Assembly: GCA_964594635.1 (NCBI GenBank)
Contig: CAZQMV010000012.1
Span: forward strand, 12,493-76,492
Reading direction: 5' to 3'
Source: Berkiella sp964594635
GTDB lineage: Bacteria; Pseudomonadota; Gammaproteobacteria; Berkiellales; Berkiellaceae
DNA length: 64,000 nt
Shown here in pieces: positions 54,359-63,913 of the stretch. Both the position numbers and the translations under genes were made by a program. Position 1 is the stretch's first letter. Each line of letters begins with the position of its first letter. Below the pieces are notes generated by a model. It searched no databases and was not told where the DNA came from. It was given only the letters and a program-made list of their open reading frames with translations.

Positions 54359-55279
54359 TTAAACTTGAACTGTGATTGTTTTCGTTCGACCTTTTAGCTC
54401 ACTCACGGCATCTGAATCACAAAATGCTTTAAGGGCTTCCCACACTTTAATTTTCTCGTTTAGTCTTTGGATAAGCATTTCTGGCAAACAGGTTACTAAA
54501 TCACTGCTTAAAACCTTTTTTGCAGTTGAAGGAAACTTTTCACACAAAAAATAAATAGGATTATTATGCAAAAACTCATCTTTTTCAGCTTGGCTGCGCG
54601 GTGCACAATTGGGAATGAGTTTTTGCTTAAGTTTATTCCTCATTAAAATAATACCGGCAACGATGGGGTCGTTTCCGCCTAGAGCGGCCAACTCTGGCTT
54701 TGTCAATTTATTTAATAATTCATCTTGATTCAGCACAGTTATTGCTGCTCTATTATCAGAGCGACAGTGTACAACTAATTTTGCACCTGATAATTTTCTT
54801 AAATCTTCGTTGGGATCATATGCTGCATCTTCATCTACTGGATCGGGTTCATCTTTTACAGGTAAATCAGGGATCTTATTTTGATCTTTAAATTGCTTTA
54901 TTTGATCGTGTATCTTAGCAAAATAATTGATAAGCACACATCGATCATGACCCTTAACAGTAGGATCCATTATTATTTTTAATGCAATATAGCTATGAAT
55001 TTTTCCTAGATTTTTTTTATCTTTAACGCTGAGAGTGCTCATGATTTCTGAATCTATCAGCAAGGTTGCGAGTTCTTCAAAATGACCACAAATTTCGACA
55101 ATCTGCTTAATCGATAACCTTGCAATTTGATAGGGATCTTGTAACGCAGAGATAGCAGTATTTAAAGACTCGAAAAGAGACAAAAACCATGCTTTGGTGG
55201 GTGGTAAGGATTGCGGCAGCGGCGACGCATTAGCTTGACGATATTCTGTAAACTGACGCAGTAATGGCGCACCCAACAT
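54359..55279 (-). CDS. Hypothetical protein, 306 residues
   Basis: No family recognised with confidence. Helical N-terminal half (FLSLFESLNTAISAL, IVEICGHFEELATLL), an acidic Pro-rich linker (DLPVKDEPDPVDEDAAYDP), and a second helical half. No signal peptide or membrane segment. Flanked by about 440 bases upstream. The multi-domain helical form and lack of homology to housekeeping families fit the effector-like proteins of this region; this is inference. Confidence 0.55.
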   Translation of the reverse strand: MLGAPLLRQFTEYRQANASPLPQSLPPTKAWFLSLFESLNTAISALQDPYQIARLSIKQIVEICGHFEELATLLIDSEIMSTLSVKDKKNLGKIHSYIALKIIMDPTVKGHDRCVLINYFAKIHDQIKQFKDQNKIPDLPVKDEPDPVDEDAAYDPNEDLRKLSGAKLVVHCRSDNRAAITVLNQDELLNKLTKPELAALGGNDPIVAGIILMRNKLKQKLIPNCAPRSQAEKDEFLHNNPIYFLCEKFPSTAKKVLSSDLVTCLPEMLIQRLNEKIKVWEALKAFCDSDAVSELKGRTKTITVQV

Positions 55280-55718
55280 ACTCTTTCCCTCAAGTTATAC
55301 ACTAAAAAAAGACCTGCTCATTATTTCTACCAACTTTCCACTAAAAGTGAAAAGGGGTCAAGTAACAATCTATGAAAGGTAGAGTAAATTTACCCATACA
55401 CTCGTTCTAGATGCTCCGCAAATAAACAAAGAAAACTTCTGTAACAAGCTAATATAAAATTATAGGAATAAAGGGGCATTGGCACCTAAATACCGACTGA
55501 GATCCCCCCCTCGCAAACAATCTCAGAGTTCTATTTCTAAAATGCCCGTCAACTCATTGCTACCATTTATCCTGATAATATTTTTTCAGATGAAACAACA
55601 TTAAAGAAAATAGGATAAATAGGCAATTGTCATTAACCGATGCTGGCTGACGCTTAACTGGACATCCACGTTAATTTCGAAAGATATCTGGGTGTCTCAT
55701 TAAGCTTAAGATTGAGGA
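55280..55718. other. Gene-free stretch
   Basis: 439 bases between two minus-strand genes. No supportable ORF, RNA or strong repeat. It should include the promoter of the 306-residue gene at its left end and the terminator of the transporter operon at its right end, neither of which I can define. Confidence 0.4.
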
Positions 55719-57020
55719 TTATGATAATGCCTCGTTTGGACGATTTAAAAGCTTAAACCAATTTATAAAAGTAAACCCTTTGGTAGAACGGCAATAGGTT
55801 TCTTTGATAAAAAACAAACATGCAAAAGATAGTAAAAGCAACACAATAATATATGAAAAGGCAAAGTAATAATTTTCAATATATATCGTGGAAGCATTAT
55901 GATGACCTAGTAAAGTCCCAATAATCGGTGCATGGATGGAGGCCATCAACGCTATCATCGCATTATTAAAGCCAATACCCATTGCTAAATAAGTTTTATT
56001 ACATTGTTCTGCCATAATAGCAAAACCGATACTTTGCCCACCAGCTCCCATTCCTAACATGAAGAATGCAATTGCTAACGTATATTTTGTTAATGGAATA
56101 TATATAATATACACCATTGCTAATAAACAGCTGAATGCGCAAAAAATCATAATTGGTTTTCTTCTTTTAAGAAGATCTGATAATAATCCCAAGAAAGGAC
56201 ATCCAATAGCATATCCAATCCAACCAACTGTTAACACATATGATGAAAAATGAGAGCTAAAGCCTTTGAGTTCTAAAAATGCTTTCCCTTCATTTTCGGA
56301 TAAATATTCTAAAGTAAAATAGACTAACGCTGAATATATTGCTATTAGCCATGTTTGTTTCTGACTTAAAAGTTGCGCCAAACTTTTGCTCACTAACATC
56401 TTTTTAGTAATAATGCGAGGTTTTCCCAAATTCTCTTGAGCATTTTTTACCAAAACTAATACCATCACCAAAAGAATGATCCCAAAAACACTTAATGAGA
56501 AAAAAATGGTTCTCCAATCATAATTTCCTTTCATGGCGATGCTATTAATTGGTCCCGCAGCTATCATAGGACCTAACGTTCCTATAAATTGAGAAAGACC
56601 GATAAAAAGGCCATAGGTATTTTTTGGCATCCAATTATAGACAGCCATTAATAAGCATACAAAACCAAAAGACGACCCTAGTCCCATCAACATTCGAATA
56701 ATCATTGCAGAATTAAAATCAGTCACATAAGAAAATGCTAGGCTACTCAGCGAACATATACTTACTGCTATAATCAATGAACTTTTTAAGCCAAATCGCT
56801 CTGTAATAACACCTACTGGTACTTGCATAAAACCATATACCAATAAATAGGCCGATGTACTCATTACCGAAAATGAAACAGGCGTTAAAGAAAGTTCTGT
56901 CATTATCGGATATTGAAAAGTACCCAATACGGTTCTTAGCAAAAATTCATATGTGAAAAATAAGGCACAGATCAGCCAAATGGTAACACCTAGTCTATTC
57001 AGTTTTCTTTCATATTGCAT
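55719..57020 (-). CDS. MFS transporter (possible Pht-like)
   Basis: 433 residues, 12 membrane helices. MFS loop motif in QVPVGVITERFGLKSSL and the helix 4-5 region RMLMGLGSSFGFVCLLMAVYN. The form resembles Legionella phagosomal transporters (amino acid or nucleoside uptake), but the assignment is tentative. Three bases after the AstE-like gene in the same operon, so substrate import and product handling may be linked. Confidence 0.75.
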   Translation of the reverse strand: MQYERKLNRLGVTIWLICALFFTYEFLLRTVLGTFQYPIMTELSLTPVSFSVMSTSAYLLVYGFMQVPVGVITERFGLKSSLIIAVSICSLSSLAFSYVTDFNSAMIIRMLMGLGSSFGFVCLLMAVYNWMPKNTYGLFIGLSQFIGTLGPMIAAGPINSIAMKGNYDWRTIFFSLSVFGIILLVMVLVLVKNAQENLGKPRIITKKMLVSKSLAQLLSQKQTWLIAIYSALVYFTLEYLSENEGKAFLELKGFSSHFSSYVLTVGWIGYAIGCPFLGLLSDLLKRRKPIMIFCAFSCLLAMVYIIYIPLTKYTLAIAFFMLGMGAGGQSIGFAIMAEQCNKTYLAMGIGFNNAMIALMASIHAPIIGTLLGHHNASTIYIENYYFAFSYIIVLLLLSFACLFFIKETYCRSTKGFTFINWFKLLNRPNEALS

Positions 57021-57023
57021 ATT

Positions 57024-58040
57024 CTAACTTTCTTCTCGTAAGCACTCTTCCCAAGTACCAATCGTGTTTTCAGCTCTATCATTATCAATAAATGACGCGA
57101 TTTTAAAAAGAGAAAGCCCCTCATGAATAAGCGGAGTTGTATTGATTCCCACCACAATGCCATCTTGGGAAGCGCACACTTCTTCTGCCAAATCAGAACT
57201 AAATGGATCGGAAATAGTGCCCATTCTATCTCCCTTTTTAACTACCTGGTTAAGTGCCACTTCAATATGTAGAATTCCACCTTTATGCGCGATAATCCAA
57301 TCCTCGTCTTGTGAGAACACAGGGTTAATGTGTGTAATAGGATCTTCCTTGGAGAGAATGTTAACCGCACGCATAATATTCTTAGTACCTTCAATCCCAA
57401 TTTTAATCGCATTCTCATCAAAACGCATAGCTTCTCCTGCTTGGTATACTACCAAAGGCACATTTAAGCTTTCCATGGTATTGCGCAAAGGATTTTCTTT
57501 TAAGCTAACATTCGTGATAACGGGAACTTGAAAGACTTTCGCAAGCTGTTTTGCTTTTTGATTATCAAAATTGCAATACACTTGTGGCAAAATATTATGA
57601 TTAAGATCGCCAGTGTCTAACTCAATGCAATAATCAGCTTTTATTAACAATTCTTGTGTAAAAATATAAGCAATCCTTTCTCCATATCTACCATCAACCT
57701 GACCTGGAAAGCATTTAGCTAAATTTTCGCCTGAAGGCATTGTTTTTGGATAATGCGTTAACCCATAAACATTTAACACTGGAACAGCAATAATGGTACC
57801 GCTTATATCGTTTGCATTAAAAGATTTTATTAAACGATTTACAATTTCTAGCCCATTCATTTCGTTGCCATCAAGTGTAGAATAAATCAAAAGGCAGGGA
57901 CCAGGCTTTTTACTGTGAATGACTTTGATAGGCATGTAGATAGGTGCACAAGAATAGAGATCAGGCATTTGCAAAGCAAGATCTACCTTTTCTCCCGCTT
58001 GGATCTGTTCATTACAAATTGTTATAGTTGAATTTTTCAT
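57024..58040 (-). CDS. Succinylglutamate desuccinylase/aspartoacylase-like protein with altered active site
   Basis: 338 residues of the M14 AstE/AspA-like family. In normal members the zinc ligands are the His and Glu of HGxE and the His of DLHTG, and the base is the Glu of YEAGE. Here these read LDGNE (Asp57, Glu60 kept), ELDTG (Asp142) and YQAGE (Gln200): three substitutions, each one base away from the normal codon. The rest of the fold is intact, including a C-terminal beta-barrel (KKGDRMGTISDPF). Probably a pseudoenzyme, or one with a different metal. First gene of a two-gene operon with an MFS transporter. Confidence 0.8.
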   Translation of the reverse strand: MKNSTITICNEQIQAGEKVDLALQMPDLYSCAPIYMPIKVIHSKKPGPCLLIYSTLDGNEMNGLEIVNRLIKSFNANDISGTIIAVPVLNVYGLTHYPKTMPSGENLAKCFPGQVDGRYGERIAYIFTQELLIKADYCIELDTGDLNHNILPQVYCNFDNQKAKQLAKVFQVPVITNVSLKENPLRNTMESLNVPLVVYQAGEAMRFDENAIKIGIEGTKNIMRAVNILSKEDPITHINPVFSQDEDWIIAHKGGILHIEVALNQVVKKGDRMGTISDPFSSDLAEEVCASQDGIVVGINTTPLIHEGLSLFKIASFIDNDRAENTIGTWEECLREES

Positions 58041-58662
58041 GATATTTTAAAAGTAATATGTTCATAATTGCTAAATCACCCCTAAAATTTGTAGGAAGTA
58101 CTATAGTCTTCAAATTAACTAGCAATAGTACCACCACTTCTCGGCAACATTTTCTCAAAGAAATGATCTATATAAACATATTTTCTTTATCTCTCCTGTT
58201 AGAATATGTCTCAGCAATTGTTTTACAAGTCAATGACTGATACAGCATGTATTTTTAATTATAAAATTTGGTATAAACGCTAATAGCTTTTTTAAAGCTT
58301 TAACTGTCATATGCACATTTAGGTGTTTTACTGAAATACCTCTAGCTAAGTGCGTGATAGCATTAACAAAATGAGGTTATTGATCTAGGGTTACAATCTT
58401 ACATCAAATTTACCCTGATTTATAGTTAGTTAGTCTTTAAAATATCAATGATCTACATGTTATTTATCATTTCAAGCCAAAATATTCTTTATAGATGCTA
58501 CATTTCGCAAAAATCAATCTTTTTTTCGTCAAATTAAGCATCATTGCAATGCGCTATGAGAAAATACGATAACAGCTCTTATCGCTGGGAAAACACAAAC
58601 ATAAAAAGGAAAATCACGACTGCCTCATTTAATAACATTTTAAAGGCTTTCAATCATGTCTT
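58041..58662. other. Gene-free stretch
   Basis: 622 bases, AT-rich, upstream of the AstE-like operon. Several short frames exist but none has a start site with recognisable coding character. No RNA gene or repeat longer than a few bases was recognised. Confidence 0.45.
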
Positions 58663-60078
58663 TTACATTCTGAACTGTTGCCGACCAATCAATGACCTTT
58701 CAGTTGCTCGAACATTAAACACCGGTGATAACCGATCTTCAAGGCGTAACTGACTGAATCCGTGCAAAATAAATTTAATCGATGAGTCATCAGCTGTCTC
58801 AGCCTCGGAACTAGGTCGTCTATTAATGCCCATCTTTTGTTGAAGAGATTGCATTAATAATATGTGGCTTTCAAAAGCTCGACCAGTAGCTACATGTGTA
58901 GTAAGCATTTTTAACGTTTTTAAATGGATCCCATCAGATCTTAAATCACTTTTAGGGTGATTCATGATCCATTCCGCCACTTCAGGCATATCATCAATAA
59001 TTGCAACGAACAACACAGTCTGACCATCCCGATCCGATGCATTAATATCCACATTTCCAATATCAACTAATAATTTTAAAAGCATCAGCAGATGATTTTC
59101 GGTTTCGGGTTTCGTTTGCACCGTTTCTAATATGAGAGGTAATTCGTTACCATCTATGTCATTTAGCTCTATACCGCTTTCTATTAAAAGGCGAACCATC
59201 TGCAAATGATTCGCATTATTTGTGCGCAAGGCTAACCGAAGTGCTTTTATCTTTGTCGGGTTATCTAGATCTTGTTTTAAAAATAGGGCCAGCATCTCAA
59301 CAAGGCCTTGCCTTATACAACTGAATACTTCTTCGGCTTCTATTAAAGGAGTTGTTGCTCTTGAAATACGATCATGAATCAATGATCTCGTAGTGGCTTG
59401 AGACACAATCGAAGCCTGAGCAGCATGCGTTTTTTTTAAGCGGAACCTTCTTGGTAATTCTGTATATAGAATTTCCGCATGCCTAAATTGATTTCCAATG
59501 TGAATATAGCGTTCATATTTTGCCTTTATCTTTTTTCTTTGTTCGACAGTTAATGAATTCGTTCCAACGGTAGTACCTTTTACTCTGCACTCTGCTATCG
59601 CCATAGTAGCGCTGCTAATTTGTGCTATGAGCAATCCAATCGCATTCCCTCTTATTGCAAGTGCAGTTTCTCTTGAGACTGGTCCTTGACTGTGGCTCTC
59701 TGGATGCTGATTAAAATAGGTAATTATGGTGTCTAAATATATTTTTAGATTAGGTAGACCTTCAACTATCGTCTTTTCATCTTCATTCGCAAATTTATTG
59801 ATGCCGATAATTGTACGTATTAGGCTTACAAATTCCGTTGAGATTCTATCTTCTACTCTAAATGGCTGAGTCAATGCCGGGAATGAATGACTAGCTGCCA
59901 ACTCTTGACGACAATGTTCATAAAGGTGAGAAAATAATAGTCTTAGATTCTCAACCGACTCTCTAAGAATAATATCTGTAAAATGAAAAGATACATTCCG
60001 AAGCTTTGCTTTAAATTGCTTATTTATAACATCTGAGTAAACAGGGTGAGCTTTTAAAGCGGCTATCATTGAGCCCAT
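58663..60078 (-). CDS. Ankyrin-repeat protein, possibly truncated at the N-terminus
   Basis: About 471 residues. A helical, charged N-terminal two thirds is followed by degenerate ankyrin repeats: MVRLLIESGIELNDIDGNE and LLKLLVDIGNVDINASDRDGQTVL then VAEWIMNHP. No signal peptide. The start is uncertain: candidate ATGs at 60078 and 60069 have no clear ribosome site, and the longer TTG frame (60132) reads antisense through the AbiEii fragment. The gene may have lost its real 5' end when it was joined to that fragment. Ankyrin proteins are often secreted in Legionellales. Confidence 0.65.
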   Translation of the reverse strand: MGSMIAALKAHPVYSDVINKQFKAKLRNVSFHFTDIILRESVENLRLLFSHLYEHCRQELAASHSFPALTQPFRVEDRISTEFVSLIRTIIGINKFANEDEKTIVEGLPNLKIYLDTIITYFNQHPESHSQGPVSRETALAIRGNAIGLLIAQISSATMAIAECRVKGTTVGTNSLTVEQRKKIKAKYERYIHIGNQFRHAEILYTELPRRFRLKKTHAAQASIVSQATTRSLIHDRISRATTPLIEAEEVFSCIRQGLVEMLALFLKQDLDNPTKIKALRLALRTNNANHLQMVRLLIESGIELNDIDGNELPLILETVQTKPETENHLLMLLKLLVDIGNVDINASDRDGQTVLFVAIIDDMPEVAEWIMNHPKSDLRSDGIHLKTLKMLTTHVATGRAFESHILLMQSLQQKMGINRRPSSEAETADDSSIKFILHGFSQLRLEDRLSPVFNVRATERSLIGRQQFRM

Positions 60079-60084
60079 TGCACC

Positions 60085-60368
60085 CAAAAGTGGGATTTGG
60101 CGATAAAGTGTATCCTGCACCCAGTAAATCAACTATGCCAACGGTAATATCACTACCACCACCAGAAATACTTTGTTATAGCAAAGAAAGCGCTATCGCT
60201 GAAAAATTTGAAGCAATGGTTAAGCTGGATGAGATCAATAGCAGGATGAAAGATTTTTATGACATCTGGGTACTATCACGACAGTTTGATTTTTCAGGTA
60301 AAGATTTAGCTCAGGCAATTCGATTACTCGTGGATGAACCATATATAGTCTGTGAGAATTTTTGTTGA
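60085..60368 (+). pseudogene. AbiEii-family nucleotidyltransferase toxin, internal fragment
   Basis: The frame begins abruptly at VGFGDKVYPAPSK and continues EKFEAMVKLDEINSRMKDFYDIWVLS and FDFSGKDLAQAIRLL, the conserved C-terminal half of AbiEii/AbiGii toxins (type IV toxin-antitoxin). The N-terminal nucleotidyltransferase signature and the last part of the protein are missing, as is any AbiEi antitoxin. The fragment is about 280 bases and abuts the ankyrin gene tail to head on the other strand. Confidence 0.8.
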
Positions 60369-60658
60369 ATAGCAAATGCCAGCTTGAATAATGATTTTGT
60401 GAAATAGCGTGTATTCAAAATTAATAACCTAAACAGGGCTTTCTTTATTCAGTTTAGGCAAATTAATTGGCAATTAGTTGAAATTAGCATTCCCACAAAA
60501 AGCTAGACGACTATATTATAATTGCTGACATGGTGCGTAATATTGAAGGCGGAAGCGCTCTTATAAAAGATTTGACTATTTTTTCAAGAATAACTTGATA
60601 AATAAATACTACGTTGTAAACTAGATAACTTAATTGCATTAATTAGGATATTTTTACG

Positions 60659-62689
60659 ATGAGCTTACAAAGCATACTACCTTTCCTTAGAACACTCTTT
60701 CAACAAACCAATCACCTTCTCAAGCGTGCAATATTCGGTAGTAGCACATCCGAAAAATCTTATAGCCACATCAGTACTTATTTGCGAGAACATGGTATTA
60801 TCAAGCCAACTGAAACATATCGTGATTTCCTTATCAAAGCAAAAATCATCAGTGAAACGGAAACACCCGATACGATGTTTCAACGAGTCGCATCAACTTT
60901 AGCAAAGGGAGGGGAAAATTTTTATGGCAGCTCTCAAATACCCCATTACCAGGGTATTTTTCTTGATATGATCAGTCGCCAAAAAATTATTTTAAGCACA
61001 CCACTTTATACCAATGCTGGCCGGCATCTTGATAAACCTCTTTCAGCATGCGCCGTACCTCCCGTAAATCTCGCGAATATGTCATTGGACGTCTTAGCCA
61101 AAATGGTATCTTCCTATCACGTTAAAGGCATGGGAACTGGTTTTAACTTTGATGAATCTGCTGATCCTATTGCGACTTTATTAATGCTGAATAAACTCGC
61201 TCATGCAGAAGTTACTGAAAATAAAATTGAACGTCCTGTAGGCAATATGGGGATCATCAGCGTCGATCATCCTCAAGCACTTGATTTTGTAAAAGCGAAA
61301 AATAACCCTGATGTACCCAGCTGGAAATTTAATATTTCTATTAATCTAACGTCTGGCTTCTTTCAAGCCCTTCACAAACAGGAATTATATAAAACACCGG
61401 ATGGCAGAATGATTGATCCTGATGCGTTTCTCCAAGACATCGCAAAGCAAGCAGGTGCAACAGGTGATCCTGGTGTAGTCTTTATGCATAAACATGAAGA
61501 GCACAATAAAGTGCCTCATTTAGGGCATTATGTTTCAACAGCACCTTGTGGAGAAATTCCATTACTGAGTGGGGAGGTGTGCCATTTCGGCTACTTGAAT
61601 TTAAATGCTTTTGTTTGTGAAGGCAAGATGGATTATGCTTCACTAAAGGAAAGCATACATTACTTGGTGCTCATGTTAGATAATGCAATTGAAGTCAGCA
61701 TACAATCAACGTTGATGCCAGAAAGTATCCATTTAACGCAAAAAATCCGTAAAATCGGCATTGGTGTTTGTGGGTTTGCTGATATGCTAGTTAGCATGGG
61801 GCTTCAATATGATTCTGAAGAAGCAAGATCATTAGCGGAAAATATTATTAGCTTTATTAATTTTGAGTCGAAAAAAGCCTCAGTAGAGCTTGCCAAACAT
61901 CGACAACCCTTCCCTGCCTACCATGATGAGCATACTCGACGTGATTTAATTGTTGGCAGATATTTAAATCAATCCACTCAAACGGTGAGCACGGATGACT
62001 GGCATGAATTACAAGAAATGATTAACCAACATGGCATTAGAAATCTTTCAACGGTAATACTACCACCTGTTGGCAGAAGTTCCTTGTTAGGTGGGGTCAC
62101 CGCTTCTATTGAACCTATTTTTAAGTTGGCACTTGATCCTAATCTTGAAAAGGCACTAGAATCGAGCTGCGAACGTCATGGCTATGTCGGCGACTTTGAT
62201 AAAATTCGCCAAATTATTAGGGATACGGGAAGTGTTCAAAAAACCGATCTTCCTGCTGCCGTTAAAGATGTATTTTTAACGGCAATAGAACTGTCTTCTC
62301 AAGCACACTTATCTATGACACACGTATTTCAACGCTTTACTGATGAAGCCATTTCTAAAACCGTTAATTTACCCCAAACAGCAACAATAGATGATATCAC
62401 TGGTATTTATAGAGCCGCTTATACCTCAGAATTAAAAGGAATCACTATTTATGTTGATCAAAGCAGGACTTATCAGCCCAAAAAATTATCACAGCAGGAT
62501 CTAGAAAGCACGCCACCACTTCAAGAAACAGGCAAGGTGTTATTATTGTCTCAAAACTCATCGACAAATATTGATAAAACATCTGAGGAAAAATTGCTAG
62601 ATCAAAAGTCTGACATTTCAAGCGATAATCAAGATCTGCGCAAAGTTCGCCCTAGATCTCACAGAACCTCTAAACTAAAATCTCATTGA
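60659..62689 (+). CDS. Divergent ribonucleotide reductase large-subunit-like protein
   Basis: 676 residues with the ten-stranded barrel landmarks of ribonucleotide reductase, closest by eye to class II: STPLYTNAGR, SACAVPPVNLANMSLD (Cys131), KGMGTGFNF, TAPCGEIPLLSGEVC (thiyl Cys297, Glu299, Cys308) and GGVTASIEPIF. The Asn normally two residues before the thiyl Cys is Ala295, the phosphate loop PTGSIS is PVGRSS, and no Cys pair occurs at the C-terminus, which is instead a Ser/Lys-rich polar tail. No small subunit is adjacent. About 290 bases of AT-rich sequence precede it. Either a repurposed or a specialised enzyme. Confidence 0.72.
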   Translation: MSLQSILPFLRTLFQQTNHLLKRAIFGSSTSEKSYSHISTYLREHGIIKPTETYRDFLIKAKIISETETPDTMFQRVASTLAKGGENFYGSSQIPHYQGIFLDMISRQKIILSTPLYTNAGRHLDKPLSACAVPPVNLANMSLDVLAKMVSSYHVKGMGTGFNFDESADPIATLLMLNKLAHAEVTENKIERPVGNMGIISVDHPQALDFVKAKNNPDVPSWKFNISINLTSGFFQALHKQELYKTPDGRMIDPDAFLQDIAKQAGATGDPGVVFMHKHEEHNKVPHLGHYVSTAPCGEIPLLSGEVCHFGYLNLNAFVCEGKMDYASLKESIHYLVLMLDNAIEVSIQSTLMPESIHLTQKIRKIGIGVCGFADMLVSMGLQYDSEEARSLAENIISFINFESKKASVELAKHRQPFPAYHDEHTRRDLIVGRYLNQSTQTVSTDDWHELQEMINQHGIRNLSTVILPPVGRSSLLGGVTASIEPIFKLALDPNLEKALESSCERHGYVGDFDKIRQIIRDTGSVQKTDLPAAVKDVFLTAIELSSQAHLSMTHVFQRFTDEAISKTVNLPQTATIDDITGIYRAAYTSELKGITIYVDQSRTYQPKKLSQQDLESTPPLQETGKVLLLSQNSSTNIDKTSEEKLLDQKSDISSDNQDLRKVRPRSHRTSKLKSH

Positions 62690-62723
62690 AATATAGTTAT
62701 CACTTGAGATTTAGGTATCCGAT

Positions 62724-62812
62724 GTGGGCAAAACTTCGTTAGCCCACCATTCCTAAATAAGATGGTGGGCACCTGTCCTTCAAAGCTTTAGCATAGTAGG
62801 ACGCTAAAGCTT
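62724..62812. repeat. Nested palindromic element
   Basis: GTGGGC (62724) pairs with GCCCAC; GCCCACCAT (62742-62750) pairs with ATGGTGGGC (62762-62770); and AAGCTTTAGC (62783-62792) pairs with GCTAAAGCTT (62803-62812), followed by a further CGCCCACC. GC-rich arms against an AT-rich background. It has the look of a dispersed palindromic element, between the reductase gene and a transporter remnant. Confidence 0.65.
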
Positions 62813-62855
62813 CGCCCACCCTACGGTTCGCGACTCCTAAAACCAAGCAGTGCAT

Positions 62856-63074
62856 TCATGCATCTTGACTTCCTTTGGAACCGGTAGTCCCCATACGAAG
62901 AAAAACAAAGCCAAAATATAAGACGCTGAAGATAGTTGCGCCTATCCCAACAGAAGCCATGTATTGTGGACCGGGTATATGCCCAACCACAGCAATATTT
63001 ACTGCGCCCAGCTGAGGAACTGTAATATTAGCAAGAATGATTGGGCCAGCTAATTGCCAAACTTTTCGATGCAT
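62856..63074 (-). pseudogene. MATE-family transporter, N-terminal remnant
   Basis: 72 codons covering the first two helices of a DinF-type MATE exporter: WQLAGPIILANITVPQLGAV, then the GHIPGPQYMASVGIG and FLRMGTTG landmarks. The frame ends at GSKGSQDA just after GTTG, whereas intact proteins continue for about 370 residues. The nested palindrome lies immediately beyond the break. Confidence 0.8.
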
Positions 63075-63134
63075 AACATATTTCTCAAACGTTTAAGCCA
63101 GTTGAAAAAAATACAAACAAATTAATTCTCCACT

Positions 63135-63737
63135 CTATGGCAAAATGTCAGCACGCCGAAATGCTCTTTTAACAGCACAAAAAATATCATCATATTCAGG
63201 CAGTGAAGCCATTTGTTGTGATAACCTCTTTTCCCACAATTTTTTCAGCCTCGCTTCCTTTTTTAAAAACTCATTTCGGTTCTTGTCAAGGGAGCTGCCC
63301 TTAAACTTCATTTTGTCTTCTATACAATGAATAAGAGATGCTATATCAAGTCTTTCATTCTCAATTAGATGATAAATATCATACAGGTCGCGAGGTTCAT
63401 TTCTTGCTGGTGAAAAAAGAGCACAAATTTTTTCAATCGCAACTTCATCTAGAGAATATACTTTTATTTTTGGCTTATCTAAAAAATCATCATATTCATC
63501 ATAAGTTTTAATAATGCCCTTTTCTTCAATTGGCTTGATGATTTTCTCTTTAAATGTCACGTCCACCTTCACTTCTTTTTCTTTCCCAGGAAGTGGGCCA
63601 ATATAGCTAATGTAAAAAGTATGTGTATTTATCGATGATGGTTCTCGTCTTACATTAGCAAAAACGATCCCTGACTCATCTTTCACCCAAATATATATTT
63701 TTTCAAATCCATTCAATATGTCATCAAGTGTTCCCCG
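63135..63737 (-). pseudogene. AbiEii-like nucleotidyltransferase, 5'-truncated
   Basis: The frame is open from 63737 (after a TGA) with no ATG; TTG at 63716 is the only start candidate. The visible part contains VYSLDEVAIEKICALFSPAR and EPRDLYDIYHLI, the mid-to-C-terminal AbiEii pattern, and a basic C-terminus. The upstream nucleotidyltransferase signature with the gHR.S.D motif is not present. Distinct subfamily from the fragment at 60085. May be a shortened, still expressed protein, but more likely a remnant. Confidence 0.65.
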
Positions 63738-63843
63738 TCAAGAAAAATAATAATTTATATCCTCTTTAACACTATAATAGCGTATTAATATGGATATGAT
63801 TTATAATTTTTTATTGCATGCACTATGTCATTTTTGTAGTGAA

Positions 63844-63913
63844 GTTTAAATGCGTTTAAATAATAAGCTGTACTTATTAAATAGGAACAAATTTAAACTG
63901 AGGATGTTTAAAT
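63844..63913. repeat. Four GTTTAAAT boxes in 70 bases
   Basis: GTTTAAAT occurs at 63844, 63854 and 63906, and inverted (ATTTAAAC) at 63891. A short AATAAG/CTTATT inverted repeat lies between the second and third boxes. Right after the array, GAGGA precedes an ATG at 63912 for a 25-codon frame. This could be an operator array or iteron-like site for a neighbour beyond the window or for the AbiEii gene. Confidence 0.5.

Noticed and set aside
54359..55279. Possible RasGEF-like domain in the 306-residue protein
   Set aside because: A few helical stretches (DPYQIARLSIKQIVEI and YIALKIIMDPTVKGHDRC) vaguely recall RasGEF, but no diagnostic motif is present; a profile search would be needed.
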